Origin: a virus
Length of the DNA: 58,168 nt
Strand: one strand, 5' to 3'
Virus record (IMG/VR): IMGVR_UViG_3300037117_000093
Span: 1 to 58,168 of that record
Positions 23,141-31,893 of this stretch are shown here, one piece after another. The position numbers were made by a program, and so were the translations under genes. Below the pieces are notes generated by a model that saw nothing but the letters and a program-made list of their open reading frames with translations, was not told the origin of the DNA and did not search any database. The number at the start of each line of letters is the position of its first letter. Within the stretch, counting starts at the first letter, position 1.

Positions 23141-24337
23141 CTATCCTTTGACCGTCCATTCGGTTTCGCCGGGATACGCCATGTCGATAGGCCGGAGCAA
23201 GCATCTTCCGCGCACCGACACCCGCACGATCTGCCCGGCGTCGAGCAGCGCCTGTTGCGCGGCGTACAGCTCGTTGAGCGGCACTCGGTTGATCTCGCCG
23301 TCAGAGCAGCGGCGCGCGCGGTTCGGCAGGCTGCCGCCAGCCATCTCGTCCGCCGGCACGAGAGCGCCGCCCTGCATCGATCGTTTCAGTCCCATCAATA
23401 GCCGGTAGCGGATCTCGGTGCGCTCGGCCTCGCCGATCTTCTTGCGTCTCGGGCGATCGTTCTCAACCTCATCGATCACGAAAACGCCGTCCTGCCAGCG
23501 CCAGCGCTCCGGCCGGAACCGCGGCCCGTAGTTCGATTTGAGGCTGCTGAAAACGCGTTGCAGCCCGAAATCGCCGTACGCCATTTCTTCCTCTTCGACG
23601 CCCGGCGGAGGCTTGGGACGGCTGATATTGAAGCCGGCGCGCGCCGCCGCCGACCATTGGCCCGATCCGCCAAACCCGGCCTTATCCTGCTTGGGCGTGT
23701 GCGAATTGAGGATGATTACGCAGTTGTGCCGGATCGCCTCACGGACCAGCGCGCGCATCGCCGCGCTGACCTGGGCTGTGTGATTGTGGTTCAGGTCGAA
23801 CATCGCCGCCGCGGTGTCGAGCAATACAACGCGATAGCCGCGGTCGCCGACCTCGCCCGCCCCGAGGTATCCGGCGCCGCCGAACAGCTGGTGGAACAGC
23901 GGCGTCGGTTGCCCCTTGCCGAACTCGGTCTGCCACAGCAGCGTCTCGCGGTCCGGACAGGCGAGCCAGGCGAGTTCGTGCTCGATCACGGAATTGTGCA
24001 CCTCATAATGCTCGCAGATTTGCAGGCAGCGGCTTTCGACGCGCTCCTTCACGTCCTCGCAGAAGACGGCGAGACAGCGGGCTTGCTCGCACGCGCGGCC
24101 GAGCCAGTCGCGGCCGAGCGCGATGGCGACCAGCATCTGCAGTGTCGCGAGGCTCTTGCCGACATCCGGTGCGCCTGCGAACAGCGTGACGGTGCCGGGG
24201 AGCAGCATGCCGTCAACGAGCCACCGCGGCGGGTCGGGAGGGCCGTCGATGTCGCCGGCATAGCTGAGGCTCAGCGGTTGCGGCAGCGCGAGTTTTGCTG
24301 CCGGGTGGGCGACGACATTGCCGCGAGGATCAGACAC
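23141..24337 (-). CDS. RepA-like hexameric helicase/ATPase
   Basis: The 398-residue product (GTG 24337) has a RecA-type core: Walker A 'LFAGAPDVGKSLATLQ' (about residues 53-68), 'VVLLDTAAAMFD' as Walker B (around 165), and 'NCVIILNSHTPKQD' as the sensor strand. This AAA_25/RepA fold unwinds DNA at origins or loads at forks. A C-terminal helical region ('RAERTEIRYRLLMGLKRSM'-like) may be a winged helix. With the primase and two helicases nearby it forms the replication set. Confidence 0.82.
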   Translation of the reverse strand: MSDPRGNVVAHPAAKLALPQPLSLSYAGDIDGPPDPPRWLVDGMLLPGTVTLFAGAPDVGKSLATLQMLVAIALGRDWLGRACEQARCLAVFCEDVKERVESRCLQICEHYEVHNSVIEHELAWLACPDRETLLWQTEFGKGQPTPLFHQLFGGAGYLGAGEVGDRGYRVVLLDTAAAMFDLNHNHTAQVSAAMRALVREAIRHNCVIILNSHTPKQDKAGFGGSGQWSAAARAGFNISRPKPPPGVEEEEMAYGDFGLQRVFSSLKSNYGPRFRPERWRWQDGVFVIDEVENDRPRRKKIGEAERTEIRYRLLMGLKRSMQGGALVPADEMAGGSLPNRARRCSDGEINRVPLNELYAAQQALLDAGQIVRVSVRGRCLLRPIDMAYPGETEWTVKG

Positions 24338-24401
24338 CGCACATCCCTTCGCATTCGTTGGCGAACAGGTCGGCGATAGCGGCAGCCTCGGTGCTTACCA
24401 T
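24330..24401 (-). CDS. 23-residue ORF bridging two genes
   Basis: MVSTEAAAIADLFANECEG... starts at ATG 24401 behind GGAGAGCGG, overlaps the stop of the preceding gene, and ends inside the GTG start region of the ATPase. It may couple translation of the ATPase to the upstream gene. Confidence 0.35.
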   Translation of the reverse strand: MVSTEAAAIADLFANECEGMCGV

Positions 24402-24643
24402 TTCCGCTCTCCGCAGTTGAAATTGGCGATGCAATCCGATCGCGCGCTGAAGCAGTCCGGCGCCGGCTCGCAGCGCGCGGGCGTGCCCGGCGCGACCCCT
24501 GGCAGCCAGCCGCGTCCGATCGCCTGCCGCGCGGCCTCGCAGGTCTGTGCTGATTTCGCGCAATCGCGCTCATGCGGGAGGACAAGCGCGTAATCCGTCG
24601 CGCTGGCGAGCATGAGGACGGCAGCGAGGGCGGCGCGGGTCAT
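24395..24643 (-). CDS. Secreted Cys-rich small protein, paralogue of 47006-47266
   Basis: The 82-residue product (ATG 24643, ATGA coupling with the methyltransferase) has a short signal peptide (MTRAALAAVLMLASA) and then 'DYALVLPHERDCAKSAQTCE' and 'RGWLPGV', shared almost word for word with the tail-region gene at 47006. Conserved cysteines suggest disulphides in the periplasm. Two copies in different modules point to duplication; the function is unknown. Confidence 0.65.
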   Translation of the reverse strand: MTRAALAAVLMLASATDYALVLPHERDCAKSAQTCEAARQAIGRGWLPGVAPGTPARCEPAPDCFSARSDCIANFNCGERKW

Positions 24644-25605
24644 TCCGCCGCTTCCGCCGCGAACAGCGGCAGCCCCTGTTCGGCGCGCTTGGCCGCGGCG
24701 AGGTTCTTGACGGCCTGCCGGTAGTAGCTCGGTTTCAGGTCGATGCCAATCGCACGGCGGTCATTGATGACGGCGCCGTAGACCTCGGACCCGACGCCCA
24801 TGAAAGGCGTCAGCACCGTCTCGCGCGGATTGCTCCAAAGTACCAGCGCGCGCTCGATCACGTCGAGTTGCAGCGGATGAACGTGCTTCTCGTCTTCCTC
24901 ATCACGGGCCTTCTGGTAAGGCAGCACGCGGTCCAGCCGGATGTCATCCCAGAAGGCGCTCGCGTATTGCCTCCAAATCCAGTGAGAGAACTTGTTTTCG
25001 AGCTGCGCGCCGGTCCAGTTGCGGTATTTCAGCACGTCGGCCGGCATCGCTCGCTCGCCGGCATATTCGGTCAGTCCCGCCGGGTGCGCGACCGGGACCG
25101 GGTTTTGCCCAGAGCGCCGGAAGATCAGCAGATAGTCGGCATTGGCGATGCTGCACCGCGTGCTGTCGATCGTGACACCCTTGTGCGACAGGCTTTTGGT
25201 CATCGTCCGGTTGCGAACGGTCAGCGGCTCTTTCCAGATGTGATAGCGCGCGACGTACTCGAAACCGCAGCGCAGGTGCAACCGGATCACGTCGCCCGAG
25301 AAATCATAGAGGTTGTCGAGACCGGTGTTGCCGGTCGGGATGTCCATGCAATGCACGGCCGACATGCGGCCCGGCATCGTGACCCGATGCAGGGCTTTGA
25401 CGACATGGGTGTAGTGTTCAAAAAATTCCCCCCTATTTATCGCATTAGATAAATCGCGCGGATCGGAAGAGTATTGATATAAGCCGCCAAACGGCGGAGA
25501 AAATATTGAAAGATGTATGCTTTCAGCAGGAAGCCCCGCCATCACCTCCACACAATCCCCCTGATATATTGCATAATTGTCGGTAATGATTTGTCTGTCA
25601 GACAT
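24640..25605 (-). CDS. Beta-class DNA (N6-adenine or N4-cytosine) methyltransferase
   Basis: ATG 25605 behind GGGGAA gives 321 residues. The order is motif IV first ('SIFSPPFGG', the catalytic S/D-PP-Y/F loop), then motif I near the C-terminus ('LTPFMGVGSEVYGAVI', 'AIGIDLKPSYY'), which defines beta-class enzymes such as those of phage and restriction systems. Between them lie target-recognition segments. It probably protects phage DNA. The 5' part is more AT-rich than the rest, next to a homing-type endonuclease gene. Confidence 0.82.
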   Translation of the reverse strand: MSDRQIITDNYAIYQGDCVEVMAGLPAESIHLSIFSPPFGGLYQYSSDPRDLSNAINRGEFFEHYTHVVKALHRVTMPGRMSAVHCMDIPTGNTGLDNLYDFSGDVIRLHLRCGFEYVARYHIWKEPLTVRNRTMTKSLSHKGVTIDSTRCSIANADYLLIFRRSGQNPVPVAHPAGLTEYAGERAMPADVLKYRNWTGAQLENKFSHWIWRQYASAFWDDIRLDRVLPYQKARDEEDEKHVHPLQLDVIERALVLWSNPRETVLTPFMGVGSEVYGAVINDRRAIGIDLKPSYYRQAVKNLAAAKRAEQGLPLFAAEAAE

Positions 25606-26107
25606 TGGCAAATTCCCCATGTATGCGAAGCGCGGCCATTCGATAAGCTGCGTGGGCCGCCTCTTCTTCAGTGAATAATCCAAGATGGACATGCTCGCCG
25701 TTATCGATGATTTGGGCTTGCCACTTTCTGGCTCGCCTATGCCAACTGACGCCACGAAGAGCGCTTGTAGTCCCCGATTTCTTGTGCTTGGTATTAGCTC
25801 GATTTTGCGCCCGTGTGGCAGGTCTAAGATTAGCGGCTTGATTGTTTCCCCGCTCGCCATTCCTTACGTGATCTACGACCGAAATGGGCCATTCTCCGGT
25901 CATATAAAGAACAGCTAGCCGATGCTCGAGGTACACGCGCCCGTCAATCCCGATCTCGCGATATCCGGACGATTTGTTCTGTGATCCGGCCCGCCCGCCA
26001 GCCTTGCCTCGGCTTCCCCGATATCCGCGATCTATTCTCCATATGAAGAAACCCGTCGCAGGATCGTATGCGGCAACCTCGCGGAGGCGCTCCGCTGTCA
26101 AAGCCAT
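25598..26107 (-). CDS. HNH endonuclease with AP2-like DNA-binding domain
   Basis: The 169-residue product (ATG 26107) begins 'MALTAERLREVAAYDPATG', has the HNH core 'HRLAVLYM...VVDHVRNGERGNNQAANL' (the H and N of HNH_3), and ends with an AP2-like segment 'LRGVSWHRRARKWQAQI' and 'LGLFTEEEAAHAAYRMAAL'. Such free-standing enzymes behave as homing endonucleases. It overlaps the helicase stop and the methyltransferase start by a few bases, as if inserted at the gene junction. A related copy is at 56372. Confidence 0.85.
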   Translation of the reverse strand: MALTAERLREVAAYDPATGFFIWRIDRGYRGSRGKAGGRAGSQNKSSGYREIGIDGRVYLEHRLAVLYMTGEWPISVVDHVRNGERGNNQAANLRPATRAQNRANTKHKKSGTTSALRGVSWHRRARKWQAQIIDNGEHVHLGLFTEEEAAHAAYRMAALRIHGEFANV

Positions 26108-27567
26108 GCCGGCACCGTCATGCTGCGATCATAGGCCGCTCCCGAGAGGTGCAGCGCGTCATTCATGTGTGCGACGAGTTCAGCGAACATATGATCGGCG
26201 GCGGCAGCCTTGCGTGCCGTGTTTTCTTGGACCCGGCGTTCACCCTCGGTTGCAATAATGTCCACCGTCACCGGGCGGTCCTGGCCGAAGCGCCAACAGC
26301 GCCGCACCGACTGGTAATATTGCTCGTATGAGTGCGAGGCGAAGGTGACGACATGGTTGCAGTTTTGAAAATTCAAACCCCATGCCCCAATCTTAGGCTT
26401 CAGGATCAGGCGTTGGAGTTCGCCGGAAGCGAATGCGGCGAAGGCTTCCTCTTTCTCTTCGTCGCTGTTCGCGCCCGCGACCTGGCGCGAGTTCGGAATG
26501 ACCTCGGCGAGCCGATCCCCCTCGGCATTAAGATGACACCAAATCATCGCCTGGCGCTCGTGGTTGACGAGTTCCGCTACCAGATCGCACCGCTCTTTCA
26601 GCGTGCGCCGGCGCTCGTCGCGTTCTTCGTTGAGGCCGATCGCCGGCAGCGTCAGCAGCATCCCGTCAGGCGACCGGTCGGGCATGATACTGTGCGCGCG
26701 CTCGATCAGTTCCGGCAGCACAAAAGCATCGTCGGAGAAACCTAGATCGCTTGGCTTGCGGCAGGCCCTGGCCCAGGATGCGATCCATTGCCAGAACGGG
26801 GTTGTAGCGTGGCCCTTCAGGTGCCATTGCCCGATCTGCTGGTGGACGCGGAACGCCAGCTTGCCGAAGTGGTTGGCGAGCTTCTCCCGTCGCTGGTCCT
26901 TGATTTGCTGCATCCGGTGCATCTTGTTGTCGGATTGCTTGAAGAACCGGCTGAGCATCTCGGAATAGCCGAGCTCGCCGAGAGCCTGACTCGACGTGCC
27001 GAGTTCGATGTAATCGTTCGGCGCCGCGGTCGCGGTGCAGAGCAGCCGGTACGGCACCTTCAGCATGAACCGGGTCACGGCCGATTGCGTCGCCCCGGTG
27101 AAGTGCTTCAAGATCGAACTTTCATCGCACACGACCCCGGCGAAATCGTCCGGGTTGAAATAGTGCAGCCGCTCATAGTTGCTGACGACGATCGTTGACC
27201 GGACCTCGCCCGCGTGCGAGCGCGCGATCGGGATATCGAACTTCGCCGCCTCGCGCACGGTCTGCCCGGCCACGGCAAGCGGCGTCAGGATCAGCACCGG
27301 GCGCATCGTCTTGCGCACGACGTTCTCGGCCCAGACGAGCTGCATCGGGGTTTTGCCGAGGCCGCAGTCGGCGAAGATTGCCGCGCGGCCCTTGCGGATC
27401 GCCCACTCGACGAGCGCCTTCTGGAAGTCGAACAGGAAATCAGGGAGCCACAGCGGATCGAAGCCGGCCATCTCGCCGCCCTGCGACTTGCGGTCGATAA
27501 ACGCGGCGTAATCCACGGTGCCAGCGCTGTCGCCAATACCGTTCGCCCAGGCGCGATCGTAGGTCAT
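26098..27567 (-). CDS. SNF2-type superfamily 2 helicase/translocase
   Basis: The 489-residue product (ATG 27567, ATGA coupling) has 'FDFQKALVEWAIRKGRAAIF', motif I 'FADCGLGKTPMQLV', 'VVCDESSILKHF' (a DE-type motif II), 'LLCTATAAPNDYIELG' (III), 'FASHSYEQYYQSVRRCWRFG' (VI). This is the pattern of phage DEAD/SNF2 proteins of about 450-500 residues. It likely remodels DNA-protein complexes or assists replication. Confidence 0.87.
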   Translation of the reverse strand: MTYDRAWANGIGDSAGTVDYAAFIDRKSQGGEMAGFDPLWLPDFLFDFQKALVEWAIRKGRAAIFADCGLGKTPMQLVWAENVVRKTMRPVLILTPLAVAGQTVREAAKFDIPIARSHAGEVRSTIVVSNYERLHYFNPDDFAGVVCDESSILKHFTGATQSAVTRFMLKVPYRLLCTATAAPNDYIELGTSSQALGELGYSEMLSRFFKQSDNKMHRMQQIKDQRREKLANHFGKLAFRVHQQIGQWHLKGHATTPFWQWIASWARACRKPSDLGFSDDAFVLPELIERAHSIMPDRSPDGMLLTLPAIGLNEERDERRRTLKERCDLVAELVNHERQAMIWCHLNAEGDRLAEVIPNSRQVAGANSDEEKEEAFAAFASGELQRLILKPKIGAWGLNFQNCNHVVTFASHSYEQYYQSVRRCWRFGQDRPVTVDIIATEGERRVQENTARKAAAADHMFAELVAHMNDALHLSGAAYDRSMTVPAWL

Positions 27568-28697
27568 TTGCTGCGATTCCCCAAAAGCTGATCCGCAAAA
27601 TCCCCAAACCCCTCGCTCGGGAGTATCGCCTCTGCGGCTATCCCGTGCCGGCGCCACCATCCGGCCGCGTATGCGGCCACTGCCTCGCCGACGAAGCCTC
27701 TATCGCCAAATATCCAGAGGCCGCGCACATCGGGCGGTATCCAGATCGACGGCGCGCGCTCGTCGAACCACCGCGCGGTGACGCCCTGCGGCGGCACGTC
27801 CGGCGCAATCCAGTGCCGGCGATCGCCGACGCCCTCAGACCAATGCGCCGGGTAGCCGAGCCGCGACAGGCCGCATAGGGACCAGACCGGTATGCGGTAG
27901 AGGATCGATGCCGCGACCGCGCTCTCGACGCCTTCCGCCAACCCGAGGATCGGCCCAGCCGGTGCCAAGCGCACGGCGCCATCTAGCATCGCGCCCAGCG
28001 TCTTCTTCCTTATATTGAGTTTCGGCCGGGCGTCCGGCGCTGAGCGCGCCAAGCTGCGGATGCTCGCCAGCGCCTCGCCGCTGAACATGCGCTGATGGTT
28101 CCGTGCCCAGCCGGCCGGGTCGCGTTCGTAATCCTCGATTGACAGGCACCAAATTCGCTGCACCGCCGTCACGCGGCCGTCAGATGCGGTGATCGGCGCG
28201 ACCATCGCAGGGAGCGGCCTGCCGACCTCATGGCAGTAGAGCGCGGCATGCGACAGCAGCGCCGGATGATCCGAACCGAGGCCGCGGCTCCAAAGATACA
28301 GGCGCGCCGCCGTGCCGTCCGACACCGGGCCGCACTCGCGTAGGATAACGTTAATGCGGGCCGCCTTCCGGGAAGGATCGTCGTAATGACGTTCTCTAGG
28401 CGTTCTTTCCAAGTTTTGCCTTTGAAGAGGCAGCGGCGGCAGATCGATCAGCCAGCGCACGGCGCCGGCGAAGTCCAGATGCTCGGCGCGCTGCACAAGG
28501 TCGATCACGTCGCCATAACCGCAGCCGGCGAAGCAATGCCAGTGGTCATCCTTGATCCCGAAGCTCGGCTTGCGATCCTCGTGGAAGATGCATGGGCCGG
28601 TCAGCCAAGCCCCGGCCCGCTTGAGCGGCGTGTATCGCGCGGCAATGTCCGCGATCGGGACGGCTTTGGCCCGCGCGAAATCGGCGTCAGGGATCAT
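27564..28697 (-). CDS. DNA primase with CHC2 zinc finger and Toprim domain
   Basis: The 377-residue product (ATG 28697) has the zinc finger 'GPCIFHEDRKPSFGIKDDHW' ending 'HCFAGCGYGDVIDLV' (about 34-68) and a Toprim-like region with 'PILGLAEGVESAVAAS' (around 250) and 'GLWIFGDRGFVGEAV'. This is the phage DnaG-type primase lacking a helicase domain; the RepA-like ATPase downstream could supply it. It is coupled to the C5 methyltransferase and helicase genes. Confidence 0.85.
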   Translation of the reverse strand: MIPDADFARAKAVPIADIAARYTPLKRAGAWLTGPCIFHEDRKPSFGIKDDHWHCFAGCGYGDVIDLVQRAEHLDFAGAVRWLIDLPPLPLQRQNLERTPRERHYDDPSRKAARINVILRECGPVSDGTAARLYLWSRGLGSDHPALLSHAALYCHEVGRPLPAMVAPITASDGRVTAVQRIWCLSIEDYERDPAGWARNHQRMFSGEALASIRSLARSAPDARPKLNIRKKTLGAMLDGAVRLAPAGPILGLAEGVESAVAASILYRIPVWSLCGLSRLGYPAHWSEGVGDRRHWIAPDVPPQGVTARWFDERAPSIWIPPDVRGLWIFGDRGFVGEAVAAYAAGWWRRHGIAAEAILPSEGFGDFADQLLGNRSK

Positions 28698-30649
28698 GGC
28701 CTGTAGACCGCCGCGATATGCCGGCTCAACGCCTCCGGGATTTTCGCGATCATTGCGCTCGCGGCTTTGCGGCTGTCCGATTTTTTGATGCCCTCGTGCT
28801 CGGCGGAATTCGTCAGATGGCGGGTGTGCGGTGCGCCATCTCGAATGTGGGGAATATGTCCGGTCGTTTTGACCCTATCGCGGTAGCGTTGCGCGGCCGT
28901 CACGTTGAAGCCCTTTGCCTTATAGCCCGGTTTGTCATGCCCGCTGAAATTAAGCCCCGCAACCTTCACCGACGCCGATTGAAACGATCGGCCGCTGCCG
29001 TCGAACCGGAAGCCAGCAACCTTGTGCCCGTGAAAATTCGTGACACCATCAGGGCGATGCGCAATTCCTGCTTTCATTACTCGTCCGGTCGTGAACGGCA
29101 TCAGCGCCGGAACATCGCCCCAAAGGTGGTAGCTACCGAAGTTCCACCGCGAGCGGCCCACCCAAGGAATCGCCCCGCGGACGTTTTCGACGACCATAGG
29201 GATGTGCCGCCCGGCGGCGAGCGAGGCTTGCGCCTGGATACGAAAGCAGGCATCGAACAGGCGGGTGAGGTCGGTGAGCATCTGCCCGCTCGTGTCGGCG
29301 CGGATCGCCGCCGCCTTGGCCTTCGCCAGCGACCACGGCATCGCCATCCACGAGTAGGCTTGGCAATTATGGACGACCACGCCATCAGCGACGTAGCTGT
29401 TGTCCTCCTCAACTTCGAGGTTCCAGACTTCAGCGGCGGGTTGGCCTTCGGCGATGTGTCGGACGCGCCCCCACTGCATCCCATAATCGCACTCGACCAA
29501 GCGATTATGATCCGCGCCAGGCGTCCATCGCGTGTCCCAACTGTCCCGCTGGTTTACCGTGCGACCCTCAATTTCATAGGTCGGCGGCCGTGGTTGATGA
29601 TGCACCGTAGAGACGGACCCAAGAGAGGCGGCAAGGAACCGCGTTCCGATAGCCAACCCCTTGCTGACCGTAGTCGTCTTGATGATCTGTGTGTGCCCAT
29701 TAAGGACTGCGTAGCCATCTGCCGAGACATATCCGTCAAGCAACGCCTGACGGCGGCTCCGCTCCATACCGAACACCCACGCCGGCCACGATTTCCCGGC
29801 AGCGCCGAGGCCGAAGTGGTGGGATATCCATTCCGCCAAGGAATTGCTCGCCGCCGTGAAGCGCGCCGTTGTTCGCTCGACAGAACGTCGCCAATGCAAT
29901 TCGCCGGGTTTGGCCCGAGAACCGGCCCGTGGTGCCACGGCGGCGAGCCGGCCATCAAGATCATCAGCCTCGTCGTGGGCGCAGCAGATGAGCACCTCGT
30001 CACCGCCTCGCGTCTCTGGCCTTCGCCGCAGCCATCCGTCGCCGACCCATCGTCCCACCATCCACCAGAATTCGGGTGTGTCGGGAAGATCGTTCGGCAG
30101 CGGCGGGATCGGCAACTCGTCAAAGGCGACGGGGCTGGCCCAATGGCTTCCTGCGCTTTCGGCCATCGGAATCCATTGGGGTTCCTCTAGGTGTTTGGGA
30201 TGGTAGGTCCAACTTACTCGGCAGGAACCGCTGTCGCGCCGCGCGTAAACCGGATGCTCAGCGGTGCCCTCAAGCGTCGCCCCATAGCCCGATGCAATTA
30301 CCGTCGCTGCAAAGGTGCTCCCCGTCCGCAGAACTCGACGCCAGCGGTTCTGATGGGTCAGGACAAGATCGCCTACAACGACATCGGGAATGGGGAGCAG
30401 CCCGCGATCAGTCAAAATCAGCGTGTCAGCGACAAAGCACGGCGGCGAGGCGACGATCAGCGCCGCATCGCGGAACTGCGAACCGTGCAGCGTCAGCACG
30501 TCCTGGATTACAAGCTGCGCCGGGTAGCGGTGCTCGCCGTACTGGTGCCGCTCGATATCGAAGCCGATGACATCGTAGCCCTCGGCGAGGAATCCTTCCG
30601 ACCATCCACCCAACCCGCAAAAAAGGTCGATCATCAGCGGGTTGGTCAT
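28694..30649 (-). CDS. C5-cytosine DNA methyltransferase interrupted by an intein
   Basis: The host protein has motif I 'MIDLFCGLGGWSEGF' (residues 6-20), motif IV 'VASPPC', motif VI 'MVVENVRG' and a C-terminal region ending 'SRHIAAVYRP'. An insert of about 358 residues (71-428) sits inside the catalytic Pro-Cys; removing it restores 'ASPPCQAYSW', giving a 293-residue enzyme. The +1 residue after the intein is the catalytic Cys, so activity depends on splicing. C5 methylation would protect phage DNA or alter expression. Confidence 0.9.
   Translation of the reverse strand: MTNPLMIDLFCGLGGWSEGFLAEGYDVIGFDIERHQYGEHRYPAQLVIQDVLTLHGSQFRDAALIVASPPCFVADTLILTDRGLLPIPDVVVGDLVLTHQNRWRRVLRTGSTFAATVIASGYGATLEGTAEHPVYARRDSGSCRVSWTYHPKHLEEPQWIPMAESAGSHWASPVAFDELPIPPLPNDLPDTPEFWWMVGRWVGDGWLRRRPETRGGDEVLICCAHDEADDLDGRLAAVAPRAGSRAKPGELHWRRSVERTTARFTAASNSLAEWISHHFGLGAAGKSWPAWVFGMERSRRQALLDGYVSADGYAVLNGHTQIIKTTTVSKGLAIGTRFLAASLGSVSTVHHQPRPPTYEIEGRTVNQRDSWDTRWTPGADHNRLVECDYGMQWGRVRHIAEGQPAAEVWNLEVEEDNSYVADGVVVHNCQAYSWMAMPWSLAKAKAAAIRADTSGQMLTDLTRLFDACFRIQAQASLAAGRHIPMVVENVRGAIPWVGRSRWNFGSYHLWGDVPALMPFTTGRVMKAGIAHRPDGVTNFHGHKVAGFRFDGSGRSFQSASVKVAGLNFSGHDKPGYKAKGFNVTAAQRYRDRVKTTGHIPHIRDGAPHTRHLTNSAEHEGIKKSDSRKAASAMIAKIPEALSRHIAAVYRP
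29366..30439 (-). mobile_element. Intein with LAGLIDADG homing-endonuclease domain
   Basis: The insert begins CFVADTLILTDRGL (N-terminal splicing block A), has 'GTAEHPVYA' (block B, T..H), two LAGLIDADG-like motifs ('MVGRWVGDGW', 'LLDGYVSADGYAV') and ends 'YVADGVVVHN' before Cys +1 (block G). All parts for protein splicing (Cys 1, block B His, terminal His-Asn, Cys +1) are visible. The nuclease motifs suggest it can still home. Confidence 0.9.
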
Positions 30650-30849
30650 GCTTGGCGATCCGGCGGCGGGTCGCGCGGCGGCTCGACGGCGCGCGCCTCA
30701 AGATGATTCAGCCGCGCGGATGCACGCCGATCGCCCGACATTAACGGATTTTTCGATCGATCATGACGCCATCGCCGCAGCAGTTCAGTCTCCACGACTT
30801 CGGCCAACGAACGGTGCGACCGCCAAGGGAAACGCCACGACCCGGTCAT
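30646..30849 (-). CDS. Small basic protein before the C5 methyltransferase
   Basis: The 67-residue product (ATG 30849, ATGA overlaps on both sides) is basic and helical ('SHRSLAEVVETELLRRWRHD', 'RRASARLNHLEARAVEPPRD'). Such coupled small proteins may bind DNA or the enzyme encoded next. No family recognised. Confidence 0.55.
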   Translation of the reverse strand: MTGSWRFPWRSHRSLAEVVETELLRRWRHDRSKNPLMSGDRRASARLNHLEARAVEPPRDPPPDRQA

Positions 30850-31079
30850 CCGCAACCCCCCGATGTTGATCCGCAATCCAGGCACAAGAGACAAGTCCCG
30901 GCGCGGATCATTCGCGGGCTATGGCAGTCCTGGCAGAAATCCCCGCTCAGCGAGGGTTGCCGCGCCATCTTTGGCAGCACGCGGCGCGCTTCCGGCGGGC
31001 ACTCCGCCCAGCCGCCAAGGTTCTGCAGCCGGCAGGTGCAATCGCGGGCGCTGCCGCCATAGGCTCTTTGGCAAATCAT
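30846..31079 (-). CDS. Small zinc-ribbon protein (RNR C-terminal type)
   Basis: The 77-residue product (ATG 31079) ends 'GDFCQDCHSPRMIRAGTCLL' and 'CLDCGSTSGGCG', the zinc-ribbon found at the C-terminus of some ribonucleotide reductases and as free small phage proteins. The N-terminal half has further cysteines ('CTCRLQNLGGWAECPPEARR'). Function unknown. Confidence 0.65.
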   Translation of the reverse strand: MICQRAYGGSARDCTCRLQNLGGWAECPPEARRVLPKMARQPSLSGDFCQDCHSPRMIRAGTCLLCLDCGSTSGGCG

Positions 31080-31130
31080 GCAAAACGCCTTGTATTAGAA
31101 AAATAAGGGTCGGGATCGCTGAGCGGCCTC

Positions 31131-31304
31131 TCATCGCGGGCTCACGCCAATTGCTCGCAGACGGTGCGCCGACATGAGCACAGCCTTTGCCGCCGCAATC
31201 TCCGCTGCCCGGCGCTTTCCGGCACGCCACCTCCGCTGAAGCCGCGCGCGCAGGTGCGGGTTGCGGCGGTAATAATCGAGCTTCTGCGCGAGGGTGAAGG
31301 CCAT
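31131..31304 (-). CDS. 57-residue helical basic protein
   Basis: ATG 31304 overlaps the preceding stop by 1 bp. The product ('MAFTLAQKLDYYRRNPHLRA', ending 'AIGVSPR') is very basic and helical, which suggests nucleic-acid binding. It was placed by coupling and natural composition. Confidence 0.5.
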   Translation of the reverse strand: MAFTLAQKLDYYRRNPHLRARLQRRWRAGKRRAAEIAAAKAVLMSAHRLRAIGVSPR

Positions 31305-31549
31305 CAGAAATGCCTCGCGTACGGTCGTCCCGGAATGCCGCGGTTTGGCTCACGTCCGGCACCGCGATACGGACCCGGGACGCATTCGCCGCAGCCGGTA
31401 CACTGGCAGCAGGCGCGCATCGCAGGCGGACCTTGTTCGCACCAGCACGGTTCTGCGCCGATGCACGCTGTCGGCCGATACGCCGCACGCGCATCGCGGT
31501 ATTGCGCGAACAGCGCAAGCTCGGCCTGGGTGTAGACGCGCGCGGCCAT
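31304..31549 (-). CDS. Small Cys-rich protein
   Basis: The 81-residue product (ATG 31549) has a helical start ('YTQAELALFAQYRDARAAYR') and a cluster of eight cysteines ('CIGAEPCWCEQG', 'RACCQCTGCGECVPG') suited to bind two metals. It is coupled to both neighbours. No family recognised. Confidence 0.6.
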   Translation of the reverse strand: MAARVYTQAELALFAQYRDARAAYRPTACIGAEPCWCEQGPPAMRACCQCTGCGECVPGPYRGAGREPNRGIPGRPYARHF

Positions 31550-31788
31550 CAGAGCGCCCCCAGGCGCTGCCAGTAGCGTTTGAGCGAGCGGAGAACGACG
31601 AGCTTGGAAAGAGAACCGACGACCTGCCAGTCATCCTCGAACGGATATGCTGCCGTGATGGCGGCGCTTATCTCGGCGATCTCGGCGCCAACGCGCTCGA
31701 TTTCCGCGCGGATTTGCGCTCGCGACCATTTCCGGCGCGGCGCACCTTGACATTCCTGTGACGAATAATTTATTTCTGCGTCAGACAT
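31549..31788 (-). CDS. Small helical protein, first gene of a coupled run
   Basis: The 79-residue product (ATG 31788) is a charged helix-rich protein ('WSRAQIRAEIERVGAEIAEI', 'LVVLRSLKRYWQRLGAL'). A hairpin (31815-31851) and a TTGACA at 31897-31892 lie upstream and may form its control region. Confidence 0.6.
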   Translation of the reverse strand: MSDAEINYSSQECQGAPRRKWSRAQIRAEIERVGAEIAEISAAITAAYPFEDDWQVVGSLSKLVVLRSLKRYWQRLGAL

Positions 31789-31814
31789 AGCGACCTCGGC
31801 CGTCGATATTGTCA

Positions 31815-31851
31815 GGAACCGCCCGCTGAGTTTGCCGCTCGCGGGCGTTCC
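31815..31851. other. 11-bp hairpin with one bulge in the 31.8 kb gap
   Basis: GGAACCGCCCGC (31815-31826) pairs with GCGGGCGTTCC (31841-31851). A smaller CTCCCG/CGGGAG stem follows at about 31873-31887. They lie between the HAD gene stop and the next start and may end or attenuate transcription. Confidence 0.4.
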
Positions 31852-31893
31852 GCTTTCTAGGGCACCATCATGCTCCCGCGACGGGAGGCGATG

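Noticed and set aside
28718-30190. Plus-strand ORF of 490 residues
   Set aside because: Antisense to the intein-containing methyltransferase; no natural composition.
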